Made by a program: the position numbers and the translations under genes
Assembly (NCBI RefSeq): GCF_900239345.1
Contig: NZ_OESZ01000034.1
Span: 62,001-126,000 of the forward strand
Reading direction: 5' to 3'
Source of the DNA: Tenacibaculum dicentrarchi
GTDB taxonomy: Bacteria > Bacteroidota > Bacteroidia > Flavobacteriales > Flavobacteriaceae
Length of the DNA stretch: 64,000 bases
The notes under the pieces: model-generated
What the model was told of the DNA's origin: nothing
The model's database searches: none
Seen by the model: the letters and a program-made list of their open reading frames with translations, nothing else
Shown: positions 26,449 to 35,014 of the stretch, piece after piece
Layout: each line of letters begins with the position of its first letter
Numbering within the stretch: position 1 is the first letter of the stretch

Positions 26449-26952
26449 ATGAAATTACAAAATGTATTTTTAGTATTATTAGTAGTCTTATTTATAAGCT
26501 GTGGAGGAACAGAAAAAAAAGCACCTTCATATAGTTCAGGAAAATCAGTAACAAAAGCAGTTGAAAAAGTAGCTGTAAAAAAGCCTGTAAAAAAAGTAGA
26601 AAAACCAGGAATTATTGATTTAAAAAATAAAGGAGTTGGTCCTGTAAAATCGGTAATATTAGCGGCTACAATAAATCAAGATATGGTAGCAAAAGGTGCT
26701 AAAACATTTAAAAATAAGTGTTCAGCATGTCATAGAACCAATAGGAAATTTATCGGACCAAATCCGACGGGAGTTTTAAAAAGACGTTCTGCTGAATGGG
26801 TGATGAATATGATTTTAAATCCTGGGGAAATGGTTAAAAAAGATCCGATAGCAAAAGCATTGTTACTTAAGTTTAATGGGTCGCCAATGGCAAATCAGCA
26901 TTTAACAAAAGAACAAGCAAGAGAGGTTCTTGAATATTTTAGAACATTATAA
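26449..26952 (+). CDS. Monohaem c-type cytochrome lipoprotein
   Basis: 167 residues. Lipobox LFISCGG (Cys19), then a Lys/Val/Pro-rich linker of about 55 residues (KKPVKKVEKP), then a class I cytochrome c fold with CSACH at about residue 91-95 and the likely axial Met in NGSPMANQHLTKEQ. It is divergent from the nap operon and has its own FNR-like promoter, so it is a candidate electron carrier for nitrate, nitrite or NO reduction. The partner is not shown. Confidence 0.88.
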   Translation: MKLQNVFLVLLVVLFISCGGTEKKAPSYSSGKSVTKAVEKVAVKKPVKKVEKPGIIDLKNKGVGPVKSVILAATINQDMVAKGAKTFKNKCSACHRTNRKFIGPNPTGVLKRRSAEWVMNMILNPGEMVKKDPIAKALLLKFNGSPMANQHLTKEQAREVLEYFRTL

Positions 26953-27004
26953 TTTATCAAAAAAAACAAATTTTTTAGATAAATTGACAAAACTCACAAG
27001 ATGT

Positions 27005-27069
27005 AAAATACCTTTTTAATTATCGTTGCGCTTTTGCAATTTTTATTGAAAAGGTATTTTTGTGTTTTT
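27005..27069 (+). terminator. Terminator after the haem c lipoprotein gene
   Basis: AAAATACCTTTT (27005-27016) pairs perfectly with AAAAGGTATTTT (27049-27060). A small inner stem (TTGC/GCAA) sits in the loop, and a T-rich tail follows. Confidence 0.75.
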
Positions 27070-27071
27070 AA

Positions 27072-27115
27072 ATGATATTTATCATATTATAAAACTTTAA
27101 GTACGAGTAGATTGC
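27072..27115 (+). promoter_or_regulatory. FNR-like site and -7-like box of the 598-residue unknown gene
   Basis: ATGATATTTATCAT at 27072-27085 fits ATGATnnnnATCAT fully. 22 bases later comes TAGATTGC (27108-27115), a poor -7 box but at exactly the same distance as in the neighbouring promoters. Confidence 0.62.
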
Positions 27116-27140
27116 GTTTTTAAATTATAATTTATAAACT

Positions 27141-28937
27141 ATGTTAAAAACACATTCATTTCATATTCCTGTTATGGGAATAGGATTTACTATAGATTCT
27201 CCATTAAAAGTTTCCCGATTCGGAATAGATTCTGTTATTTCATTAGTCGATGATATTTTATTAGAAAAGATACGAAAAATGTATTCGTTGAAATTTAAAA
27301 TTCCATACGATGAAATCACCGAAAAAATGGACGATTTTAGAGCTGAAAGAGTTACTTCTTACTTGAATTTGATCAAATCACTTTCAGAAGAAAAATTTGA
27401 AGAATTTAAGAAGAATATTACCCAAACAAAGCAAGATATTGTTGATTTTTTTGAAGATCTTCCAGATTCATCATCATTAAAACAAGAATTTGTAAAGGTA
27501 ACGAGCAGTAATTTTGATGTAAAAAAAGTTGCTGATTGGTTAAAAGAAAATTTATCAATGGGTCAGATTGATGTAAATATTATGACTAAAGTTGATAAAG
27601 ATAATTACACTAAAACCGATAAATTAGCTATTGAATATAACGATGCACATGCCGCTTTAAGAGGTTTTGCAAATAGCGATGTTAATTCGTCAGTAGTATT
27701 TTCGGCAGGTATGAATCCTAGGTTATATGCTTATTTAGAAAATTTTAAAGGCTTTTATCCTGATAAAAATGGGCATATCAACAAGAAAATTATTTTAAAA
27801 GTAAGTGATTACCGTTCGGCATTAATCCAAGGGAAATTTTTAGCGAAAAAAGGAATTTGGGTATCGGAATATCGCATAGAATCTGGCTTAAATTGTGGCG
27901 GACATGCTTTCGCAACTGATGGGTATTTATTAGGACCTGTTTTAGAGGAATTTAAATTGAAAAGAGCAGAATTACAAGAGTCAATTCAAAGTTTACTTTT
28001 TTCTGCTTTAGATAAAAAAGAATATGTAGTTCCAGAAACCGATTTAACTTTTAAAATATCGGCACAAGGAGGCGTTGGTACTGCTGATGAACATCAATTT
28101 TTACTAGATCATTATCAAGTAGATTCTGTGGGGTGGGGAACGCCTTTTTTATTAGTTCCTGAAGCTACAACGGTCGATGAAAAAACATTAAATAAATTAA
28201 TTAAAGCCAAAGAAAAGGATGTTTATTTGAGTGATATTTCACCATTAGGTGTGCCATTTTATAATTTAAAAGGAAATACAAAAGACTTAGAAAAGCAATC
28301 TTTTATTGATAAAGGACGACCTGGAAGTTCTTGCCCGAAAAAATTTATCGCTTTAAATAAAGAGTTTAATGAAAAAGGAGTTTGTACGGCTTCAAGGCAA
28401 TTTCAGCATTTAAAAATAAAAGAATTAACGGCTCAAAACTTACCAAAAGAAGCTTACTATAAAGAATATTCTAAAATAATAGCCAAAAGCTGTACCTGTG
28501 TTGGCTTAGGAACTTCGGCTTTATTGGCGTACGGTTTAGATACCAAAACAGAAGGTGATGGTGTGTCGGTTTGTCCTAGCCCTAATATTGCTTATTTTTC
28601 TAAAAAGATGAGTTTAAAGGAAATTACAAAAACAATTTACGGACAATCGGCAAGTGTTACAAGCTTAGAAAGACCTAATTTATTTATCAAAGAATTGAAT
28701 ATTTATATTGATTATTTAAAAAATAAATTAGAAGAAACTACTGCAGAAGCTTCTCCGAAGGAAATTAAATATTTAAAAACTTTTGTTAAGAATTTAAAAG
28801 AAGGTTTGTTGTATTATAAAGACTTATTTAATAACGAATATCAAAGTGCTATGTTACATTGTCCAACTGTTTTAGCCGACTTAAAATTAAGTAACCAAAA
28901 CATCAATAAAATAGCATTAGCTATTGAAATATTATAA
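27141..28937 (+). CDS. Conserved-looking 598-residue cytoplasmic protein of unknown function, cysteine-rich C-terminal half
   Basis: Not assigned. No signal peptide or membrane helix. The start HIPVMGIGFTIDSPLKVSRF and the later stretch NCGGHAFATDGYLLGP, QGGVGTADEHQFLLDHYQV and SVGWGTPFLLVPEATTVD read like a beta/alpha-barrel flavoenzyme of the kind that includes nitronate monooxygenase and glutamate synthase, but I cannot confirm that. The C-terminal half has Cys at SCPKKF, GVCTASRQF, KSCTCVGLG and VSVCPSP, which could hold an iron-sulfur cluster. Its promoter has an FNR-like site and it sits between a respiratory cytochrome and nadA, so an anaerobic or redox role is likely. Confidence 0.6.
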   Translation: MLKTHSFHIPVMGIGFTIDSPLKVSRFGIDSVISLVDDILLEKIRKMYSLKFKIPYDEITEKMDDFRAERVTSYLNLIKSLSEEKFEEFKKNITQTKQDIVDFFEDLPDSSSLKQEFVKVTSSNFDVKKVADWLKENLSMGQIDVNIMTKVDKDNYTKTDKLAIEYNDAHAALRGFANSDVNSSVVFSAGMNPRLYAYLENFKGFYPDKNGHINKKIILKVSDYRSALIQGKFLAKKGIWVSEYRIESGLNCGGHAFATDGYLLGPVLEEFKLKRAELQESIQSLLFSALDKKEYVVPETDLTFKISAQGGVGTADEHQFLLDHYQVDSVGWGTPFLLVPEATTVDEKTLNKLIKAKEKDVYLSDISPLGVPFYNLKGNTKDLEKQSFIDKGRPGSSCPKKFIALNKEFNEKGVCTASRQFQHLKIKELTAQNLPKEAYYKEYSKIIAKSCTCVGLGTSALLAYGLDTKTEGDGVSVCPSPNIAYFSKKMSLKEITKTIYGQSASVTSLERPNLFIKELNIYIDYLKNKLEETTAEASPKEIKYLKTFVKNLKEGLLYYKDLFNNEYQSAMLHCPTVLADLKLSNQNINKIALAIEIL

Positions 28938-28943
28938 AAATGC

Positions 28944-28981
28944 TTAGAGCCTGTTTTAAAAAAATTTTAAACAGGCTCTAA
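28944..28981. terminator. Palindromic repeat acting as terminator (TTAGAGCCTGTTT family)
   Basis: TTAGAGCCTGTTTTAAAA pairs with TTTTAAACAGGCTCTAA with one bulged T, giving a stem of about 16 bp. It lies 6 bases past the stop at 28937. The same arms, spread further apart, flank the end of nadB (31590-31685). Confidence 0.75.
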
Positions 28982-28990
28982 ATTAATTTA

Positions 28991-29034
28991 ATGATTTATA
29001 TCATGTTTTAACTTTTTGTAAAATGATAATTTTG
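28991..29034 (+). promoter_or_regulatory. FNR-like site and -7 box of nadA-nadB
   Basis: ATGATTTATATCAT at 28991-29004, 22 bases, then TAATTTTG at 29027-29034, a perfect TAnnTTTG. The nadA ATG follows 17 bases after the box. Confidence 0.72.
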
Positions 29035-29051
29035 CCCTTTAATAACAGATT

Positions 29052-29978
29052 ATGACATTAAAGGAAAAAATTACAACGCTTAAAAACAAAAAGAATGCCA
29101 TTATATTAGCACATTATTATCAAGACACTGCTATTCAGGATGTTGCGGATTATATAGGAGATAGCTTAGGTTTATCACAAAAAGCAGCAGAAACAACCGC
29201 AGACATAATTGTGTTCGCAGGTGTTCATTTTATGGCGGAAACTGCAAAAATTTTAAATCCAACGAAAAAAGTTGTTTTACCCGATTTAAATGCTGGATGT
29301 TCGTTAGCAGAATCTTGCCCTGCCGATTCCTTTGAGAAATTCGTTAAAAAACACCCGAATCATACCGTTATTACTTACGTAAATTGTAGTGCTGAGGTAA
29401 AGGCACTTACCGATATTGTTTGTACCTCGTCTAATGCCTTGAAAATAGTAGAATCTATACCCGCTGAAACGCCAATTATTTTTGCTCCTGATAGAAATTT
29501 AGGAAATTATATTATGCAAGAAACAGGTAGAGAGATGCTACTTTGGGACGGAAGCTGTGTAGTTCATGAAGCTTTTTCTTTAGATAAATTAGCGGAGTTA
29601 TGTCAAAAATATCCAGACTATAAAATTATTGCACACCCAGAATCGGAAGAGCATATTTTAAAAACAGCTACTTACGTTGGGTCTACTGCAGGAATGATAA
29701 ATTATGTAAAAGAACATCCAACAGGGAAATTTATCGTAGCAACTGAAGTTGGTATTTTACATAAAATGAAGCAAGAAGTTCCAACGGCTGAATTAATTCC
29801 CGCTCCTGTAAAGGAAGATACGACTTGTGCTTGTAGCGAATGTGCTTATATGAAGGTAAATACTATGCAAAAATTATACGATTGTTTAGTAACAGAAAGC
29901 CCTACAATAGAAGTTAATAAAACAATCCGTGAGCGTGCTTTAATTCCTATTCAACGAATGCTTGATATATCAAAATAA
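29052..29978 (+). CDS. nadA: Quinolinate synthase
   Basis: 308 residues. Makes quinolinate from iminoaspartate and dihydroxyacetone phosphate for NAD synthesis, using an oxygen-sensitive 4Fe-4S cluster. Seen motifs: [63 protein letters not shown] and [10 protein letters not shown]. These supply three cluster cysteines, one each in the AGCSL, GSCVV and CACSEC regions. nadB follows with no gap. The FNR-like promoter would raise expression when oxygen is low. Confidence 0.95.
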   Translation: MTLKEKITTLKNKKNAIILAHYYQDTAIQDVADYIGDSLGLSQKAAETTADIIVFAGVHFMAETAKILNPTKKVVLPDLNAGCSLAESCPADSFEKFVKKHPNHTVITYVNCSAEVKALTDIVCTSSNALKIVESIPAETPIIFAPDRNLGNYIMQETGREMLLWDGSCVVHEAFSLDKLAELCQKYPDYKIIAHPESEEHILKTATYVGSTAGMINYVKEHPTGKFIVATEVGILHKMKQEVPTAELIPAPVKEDTTCACSECAYMKVNTMQKLYDCLVTESPTIEVNKTIRERALIPIQRMLDISK

Positions 29979-31604
29979 ATGATTCAAACAAATTATTTAG
30001 TCATAGGTTCAGGGGTTGCAGGATTAACTTTTGCGGTAAAAATGGCAGAGAAATTTGCTGATAAAACCATTACCATAATTACAAAAGGAAACGAAGATGA
30101 ATCGAATACAAAATATGCCCAAGGAGGCGTGGCAGTTGTTTTAGATAAAGATGAAGATTCTTTTCAAAAACATATTGCCGATACTTTAATTGCCGGTGCA
30201 GGGCTTTGCGATAAAAAAGTCGTTGAAATGGTGGTTAAACAAGGTCCTAAACGGTTTAAAGAATTAGTGCTTTGGGGGGCTAATTTTGATACTGATAGTA
30301 CAGGTGCTTTTGATTTAGCAAAAGAAGGTGGACATTCAGAATATCGGGTTGTTCATCACAAAGATATTACAGGGTATGAGGTAGAAAGAGCCTTGTTAAA
30401 ACGTGTGCATCAGTTAAAAAATGTAACAGTATTACCACATTATTTTGCGATAGATTTAATTACAAATCATCAGTTAAAAACAGCAAAACCTTCCGCTAAG
30501 TCATCAAAAAATACCACAGAAAAAGTTATAGAATCATCAACGGATTTAACTTGTTTTGGGGCCTATGTATTGAATGAAAAAACTTCCGAAATTTTTACCA
30601 TAAAAGCCGATAATACATTGTTGGCTTCGGGTGGTGTAGGAAGTGTTTATGGGCATACCACTAATCCTGTAATTGCTACAGGCGATGGTATTGCGATGGC
30701 ATATCGTGCAAAAGCTACTATTTTAGATATGGAGTTTGTACAATTTCATCCTACAGTTTTATATCAAAAAGAACAAAGTTCTTCTTTTTTAATTTCAGAA
30801 GCTGTAAGAGGTTTTGGAGCTTATTTACGTGATAAAAAAGGAAATCGTTTTATGCTTACTTATGATAAACGAGCAGAATTAGCTTCTCGTGATATTGTAT
30901 CGCAGTGTATTTATAAAGAGTTGAAAAAATCAGGAGATACACATGTTTATTTAGATTGCACACATTTAGACATCGAAAGTTTTAAAAATCATTTCCCTAC
31001 TATTTATCAAAAATGTAAATCGTTACATATTGATATTGCTAAAGATTGGATTCCTGTAGTTCCTGCATCGCATTATATGTGTGGTGGGGTTGTTGTTGAT
31101 AAAAATGGGAAAACAGCTATTAAAAACTTGTTTTCTTGTGGAGAAACATCAAGAACTGGTTTACATGGTGCTAATAGATTAGCCTCTAATTCATTATTAG
31201 AAGCCTTGGTGTATGCTGATAATATTTATAAATATTTAGCTGAAAATAATCTAGAAGATGATAAATCGAATCAAGAAAATACTATTCCTCAATGGAAATC
31301 TAAAAAAATAGTGTTTTCAGATAATGAGGCTTTAATTAAAGAATATGTAGAAGAATTACAGCAATTAATGCGTAATAATGCGGGAATTGTTAGAAGTAAT
31401 GAAGGTTTAGAAAATGCTAAAATTAAATTAGCATCTTTATATAATAAAGTTGAAACATTATATAAAAATTCAAAAATAAGTGTTCCACTTTGTGAATTAA
31501 GGAATATGGTTAATGTTGCACATTTAATTATTAGTCAATCGGCAGCACAATCAGAAAATAAAGGCGGTCATTATAATATTGATTATATTTTAGAACCTGT
31601 TTAA
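29979..31604 (+). CDS. nadB: L-aspartate oxidase
   Basis: 541 residues. Flavoprotein of the succinate dehydrogenase/fumarate reductase family that oxidises aspartate to iminoaspartate with oxygen or fumarate as acceptor. FAD motif LVIGSGVAGLTFAVKMAEK, KYAQGGVAVVL, then MEFVQFHPTVLY, SEAVRGFGAYLRDKKGNRF, ASHYMCGGVVVD and GLHGANRLASNSLLEALVY. It starts at the base after the nadA stop. The last codons (LEPV, stop) lie inside the left arm of a repeat, so the C-terminus may have been set by repeat insertion. Confidence 0.95.
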   Translation: MIQTNYLVIGSGVAGLTFAVKMAEKFADKTITIITKGNEDESNTKYAQGGVAVVLDKDEDSFQKHIADTLIAGAGLCDKKVVEMVVKQGPKRFKELVLWGANFDTDSTGAFDLAKEGGHSEYRVVHHKDITGYEVERALLKRVHQLKNVTVLPHYFAIDLITNHQLKTAKPSAKSSKNTTEKVIESSTDLTCFGAYVLNEKTSEIFTIKADNTLLASGGVGSVYGHTTNPVIATGDGIAMAYRAKATILDMEFVQFHPTVLYQKEQSSSFLISEAVRGFGAYLRDKKGNRFMLTYDKRAELASRDIVSQCIYKELKKSGDTHVYLDCTHLDIESFKNHFPTIYQKCKSLHIDIAKDWIPVVPASHYMCGGVVVDKNGKTAIKNLFSCGETSRTGLHGANRLASNSLLEALVYADNIYKYLAENNLEDDKSNQENTIPQWKSKKIVFSDNEALIKEYVEELQQLMRNNAGIVRSNEGLENAKIKLASLYNKVETLYKNSKISVPLCELRNMVNVAHLIISQSAAQSENKGGHYNIDYILEPV

Positions 31605-31685
31605 AAACCAAATTTAGGTTGACGGATGAGATTTTCTGTTTTCTTGTTATAAAACTTTTTTTGATAAAACTTAAACAGGCGCTAA
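31590..31685. repeat. Inverted-repeat element overlapping the nadB 3' end (TTAGAGCCTGTTT family)
   Basis: Left arm TTAGAACCTGTTTAA (31590-31604) includes the nadB stop codon. Right arm TTAAACAGGCGCTAA (31671-31685) is its inverse with 2 mismatches. They enclose 66 bases without a gene. The arms match the compact palindrome at 28944-28981, so this looks like a small non-autonomous element with TTAG ends. Confidence 0.55.
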
Positions 31686-31695
31686 GTTAAATATT

Positions 31696-31728
31696 AGACC
31701 TCACAGCTTTTAAAAACCTGTGAGGTCT
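31696..31728. repeat. 33-base palindromic repeat, copy 2
   Basis: AGACCTCACAG...CTGTGAGGTCT, the same palindrome as at 6454-6486, here almost perfect. It sits 2 bases before the 3' end of a minus-strand gene (31731) and 92 bases past nadB, so it could end transcription from either side. Confidence 0.8.
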
Positions 31729-31730
31729 GT

Positions 31731-32984
31731 TTATTTTTGAGAGAATATTTTAACAGCTTGTTTCTTTTTAAATTGTTGGCTGAAAATTATTGCTATTGCA
31801 ACTAAAAAAAGTAGGCTAACTGCGACTAAATATTCAGGGTAATAATTTATTAAATCAAGATTTAACCAAACAATAATTCCTTTGTAAAAAATTACAATTT
31901 CGGTTAATAAAAAGCCTATTATGTAAAAGAGTAGGCTTTTTTTTGATAGCCGTATCAATTGAAATTGCTGTAAAAAAACAAGCAATGAAATACTTACAAT
32001 TCCTAAAAAATTAAAATGTAAATAGCCGATTATAAAATCGATATTTGAAAAAATAACAGCTGAAAAATAAGGAAATGTTCCTATAAATTGAAAAATTAAT
32101 TTTAGCATAAAAAGTAGGTAAACAATCTTTAATCCTTTAAAAATAATTCCTGAAAAAATGTTTTTTATCTTTTGAGAATCAGCAAGTAAATGTTTGCTTA
32201 AAATATAAAAAGCAATTCCTTGTAATAAAGCACCAAAACTAGCAATTAAATAGAGTGTAAAACTTGGTTTGTTCCATAACAAGGAAATTGTGAAGGTTAG
32301 TACAACGCCTATGTTTAGCATCCAAAAAAAGCGTTTAAATATCTTTTTAGGAAGAATAATATTATGTTGTTCTAAAAGATAAAAAAACACGCCGAAAAGT
32401 GCTAAAATAAACCAGCCGTTGTATTGAAAATGAAGGTAAAAATAAATGGCATTTCGGTATAAACTTGAGCTACTTCCTGCTGTTTTTATAATAATTCCTA
32501 AAGCCCAAGGTCCTAAGCTTGAAATAACCATAAACCATAAGGCGATGCGAATACATTTGTATGAATTTGTTTGTTTTTGTACGGTTGAACTGTGTTTAAA
32601 AAAGAGATATCCGAAGAAATAAGAAGCTATTAAAAACAGGGTGGAAAATACAATCGAAAAAAATGCGTAGCCTGTAAATGGAAAGCTAATCAGCATGCCA
32701 ATAATGGTTATTTGGGTTGCCCAAAATAATTGCTTGTAACTAGTGTGAAGTGTTTTTTTATCTAAATACAATTTAAAAATAAGCGTAGTTAAAGCAGTAT
32801 AAACCCAACCTAGCAAAGCAACATGTGAATGTGCATGTACCATAAAACGATAATTTATTGGTAGGTCAATTACTGCAAAAACACGAAGTAAAACACCTAA
32901 AAAAGCAATTAAAATAAAATATCCTATGGCTACTTTACTGTGTTTTTGTAATAAATTAAAAGAAGTGTTTAACGAAGTTTTCAT
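31731..32984 (-). CDS. Polytopic membrane protein related to haem-copper oxidase subunit I / NnrS
   Basis: 417 residues with about 12 hydrophobic helices. The segment INYRFMVHAHSHVALLGWVY resembles the HVHxNLLGW helix found in NorB/CcoN-like and NnrS-like proteins, and later FYLHFQYNGWFILALFG and YLHFNLLGIVSISLL keep single histidines. There is no clear six-histidine set for haem and copper, so it is probably not a working oxidase. NnrS-type proteins are linked to NO stress, which would suit the neighbourhood, but this is inference. No FNR-like site was found in front of it. Confidence 0.55.
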   Translation of the reverse strand: MKTSLNTSFNLLQKHSKVAIGYFILIAFLGVLLRVFAVIDLPINYRFMVHAHSHVALLGWVYTALTTLIFKLYLDKKTLHTSYKQLFWATQITIIGMLISFPFTGYAFFSIVFSTLFLIASYFFGYLFFKHSSTVQKQTNSYKCIRIALWFMVISSLGPWALGIIIKTAGSSSSLYRNAIYFYLHFQYNGWFILALFGVFFYLLEQHNIILPKKIFKRFFWMLNIGVVLTFTISLLWNKPSFTLYLIASFGALLQGIAFYILSKHLLADSQKIKNIFSGIIFKGLKIVYLLFMLKLIFQFIGTFPYFSAVIFSNIDFIIGYLHFNFLGIVSISLLVFLQQFQLIRLSKKSLLFYIIGFLLTEIVIFYKGIIVWLNLDLINYYPEYLVAVSLLFLVAIAIIFSQQFKKKQAVKIFSQK

Positions 32985-33153
32985 ACAGATAAAAGTACGT
33001 AAAAAGTACGTAAAAATAGTTGAAAAATCATTTGAAAATAGAAGAGAATAAAAGGAGAATATTGTAAAATGAAGAATATCCGAAGAAAAAACAACGCATT
33101 TATTCGTTAAAATAAATACGTTGCTAAGTGTATTGAAAAAGGTTGTTTTTATA

Positions 33154-34386
33154 TTATTTAGAGGTGAATAAAGTTGGTTTAATAGTAACCATTAACCAAG
33201 CCCAGTTATTAGTATTGTTGTCAGATGTTCCTTTTAAAACTTCCATTCCTTCTGAAGCAAACATTTGAGAATATCCTGCTTTAAAACCGATTTGTTTTGT
33301 GAATTTATATCCATAAACAAGGTCAATTTCTGTACCTAATTGCTTAGAAACATTTGCATTAATATCTGCTGCTGCTGAAAAATTATGAATAAATGCCGTT
33401 AAGCCTGATTTTTCATTTAATTTGAAATTAGCTTTAGCATAAATATCTAATAAACCAACATTATTTGCGTGGTTTCCTACGTAGAAATAATCCATAAATC
33501 CATTAAATTTATGATTTGTTCCATATAAAGGTGTAAAAGCATTGTTATCACCAGCATTAGAATCGTAATCATTACCACTTTGTAATTCAATTCCTAGCCC
33601 TAATTTTGTTTTGGTTGAAACTTTATAATTACCTTCTAAACCTACTAAATAAGCACTTAAATCTCTGTTCATTTTATCAGTACCAAATTGATAATATAAA
33701 TTAGCAGCTACTTGTAAATTATTTTGTTTGCTTTTTAAATGCGTACCAACAGTTTGGCTATATTTTAATCCATTATTAGTATTTGAACCGTTATTTAAAA
33801 ACAAGAAACTTGCTGATAAATTACTCCAATCTTTATGTAACCAAGCATATTGCATTGCTTTATAGGTTTTTGGAGTTGTTAAATTTGTTCCTGTTAAGTT
33901 TTCTTTTGATTGATTAAAAGCCAAACCTAAATCTAACTTAATTCCGTCTCTTTTATATTTAAAAATAGCTACATCATGGCTACGAGCTTGTTGTGCCCAA
34001 CCTACGTTACCAAAAATTCTACTATCGTCATAAATAATTTCTTGACGACCTAATTTTAATGAGTAATTAGGGTCTAACAAGACTTCTGCCCAAGCTTGAT
34101 GTAAGCTTAATCCGTTGGCATCGGTAGTGTTTAATTGAGGTACATCTCCCCAAACTCTAATATCTTGTACGCTTACATAAAAATTTAATTTTTCAATAGA
34201 TTGTGAAAAATTTAAACGTGTTCTCTGCGAAGTAAATAAACCAGCATTTTGGTTATCTTTAATTAAAGTTTTAACACCATGTCGGTATTCTGAACGTGTA
34301 CGAAGTTCAGCATCTACTTTTAACTGTCCGTAAGATATTGTTGTAATAAGAATTAATAATGTACTAAAAAGTTTACTTGTTTTCAT
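33154..34386 (-). CDS. Outer-membrane porin, alginate-export-like beta barrel
   Basis: 410 residues. Signal peptide 1-20 ends in TTISYGQ. The rest alternates as barrel strands: LKVDAELRTRSEYRHG, TSQRTRLNFSQSIEKL, AWAEVLLDPNYSLKLGRQEI, YDDSRIFGNVGWAQQARSHD. These match the alginate-export (AlgE-like) porin family, which in Bacteroidota also occurs beside respiratory clusters as a general anion channel. Its promoter has the FNR-like site, so passage of nitrate or nitrite is a reasonable guess. Confidence 0.78.
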   Translation of the reverse strand: MKTSKLFSTLLILITTISYGQLKVDAELRTRSEYRHGVKTLIKDNQNAGLFTSQRTRLNFSQSIEKLNFYVSVQDIRVWGDVPQLNTTDANGLSLHQAWAEVLLDPNYSLKLGRQEIIYDDSRIFGNVGWAQQARSHDVAIFKYKRDGIKLDLGLAFNQSKENLTGTNLTTPKTYKAMQYAWLHKDWSNLSASFLFLNNGSNTNNGLKYSQTVGTHLKSKQNNLQVAANLYYQFGTDKMNRDLSAYLVGLEGNYKVSTKTKLGLGIELQSGNDYDSNAGDNNAFTPLYGTNHKFNGFMDYFYVGNHANNVGLLDIYAKANFKLNEKSGLTAFIHNFSAAADINANVSKQLGTEIDLVYGYKFTKQIGFKAGYSQMFASEGMEVLKGTSDNNTNNWAWLMVTIKPTLFTSK

Positions 34387-34404
34387 AATTGTTTATTTCT
34401 ACAG

Positions 34405-34448
34405 CAAAGTACAGTAGAAAATAGTTTATTAAAAATGATAAAAGTCAT
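34405..34448 (-). promoter_or_regulatory. FNR-like site and -7 box of the porin gene
   Basis: ATGATAAAAGTCAT at 34435-34448 (one mismatch), then 23 bases on the minus strand to TACTTTG (34411-34405). The ATG follows 18 bases after the box. Same arrangement as the four sites between 25.9 and 29.0 kb. Confidence 0.65.
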
Positions 34449-34524
34449 AGTATGTAAATAGTGTTTGTTAGTAAGAATTACAGTTTATCGACACTTATTG
34501 TTTACATAACGATATATTAAGTAA

Positions 34525-34540
34525 ATTAAACTTGTTTAAT
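34525..34540. promoter_or_regulatory. Palindrome upstream of the H-NOX phosphorelay operon
   Basis: ATTAAACTTGTTTAAT has perfect 7-base arms. It lies 54 bases before the first gene of the operon (34595). TAATTTAG at 34564-34571 could be a weak -7 box. It may be an operator, for example for the LytTR regulator encoded in the operon, but no evidence decides this. Confidence 0.4.
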
Positions 34541-34594
34541 ATGAAATGTAAATCACTATTCTATAATTTAGAACTAAATTTTATTAAATATTAG

Positions 34595-35008
34595 ATGAAA
34601 AAGATAATGAACGTTTTACTGATTGAAGATAATATTATTGAAATAATGAAAATGAAACGTACTGTTTCATTTTTAGAATTAGAACATAATATTACAGAAG
34701 CAAAAGATGCAGAAATAGCACTTAAAATTTTAGAAAAAAAAAGTGATTTACCTGATTTAATTTTACTAGATTTAAACATGCCAAAAATTAGTGGTATTGA
34801 ATTTTTATCAATGATAAAAAATGACGCAGATTTAAAACATATACCAACGGTTATTTTAACAACTTCGGATAACCAAAAAGATTTAGAAGAGTGTTATAAA
34901 ATAGGGGTTTCTGGATATATTTTAAAACCCTTAAAATATGAAGATTATGTCGCTAAAATTGATGTTGTTTTATCTTATTGGAGTATAAATGAATTGAAAA
35001 AGTATTAA
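34595..35008 (+). CDS. Single-domain response regulator (receiver only)
   Basis: 137 residues, one CheY-like domain. IEDN at 10-13 supplies the acidic pocket, Asp59 in LILLDLNMP is the phosphorylation site, TTSDNQKD holds the switch Thr, and GYILKPLKY holds the conserved Lys. There is no output domain, so it would signal by protein contact or serve as phosphate shuttle or sink. First gene of the H-NOX operon, 6 bases before the sensor gene. A second ATG at codon 5 is possible. Confidence 0.9.
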   Translation: MKKIMNVLLIEDNIIEIMKMKRTVSFLELEHNITEAKDAEIALKILEKKSDLPDLILLDLNMPKISGIEFLSMIKNDADLKHIPTVILTTSDNQKDLEECYKIGVSGYILKPLKYEDYVAKIDVVLSYWSINELKKY

Positions 35009-35014
35009 AAAAAT

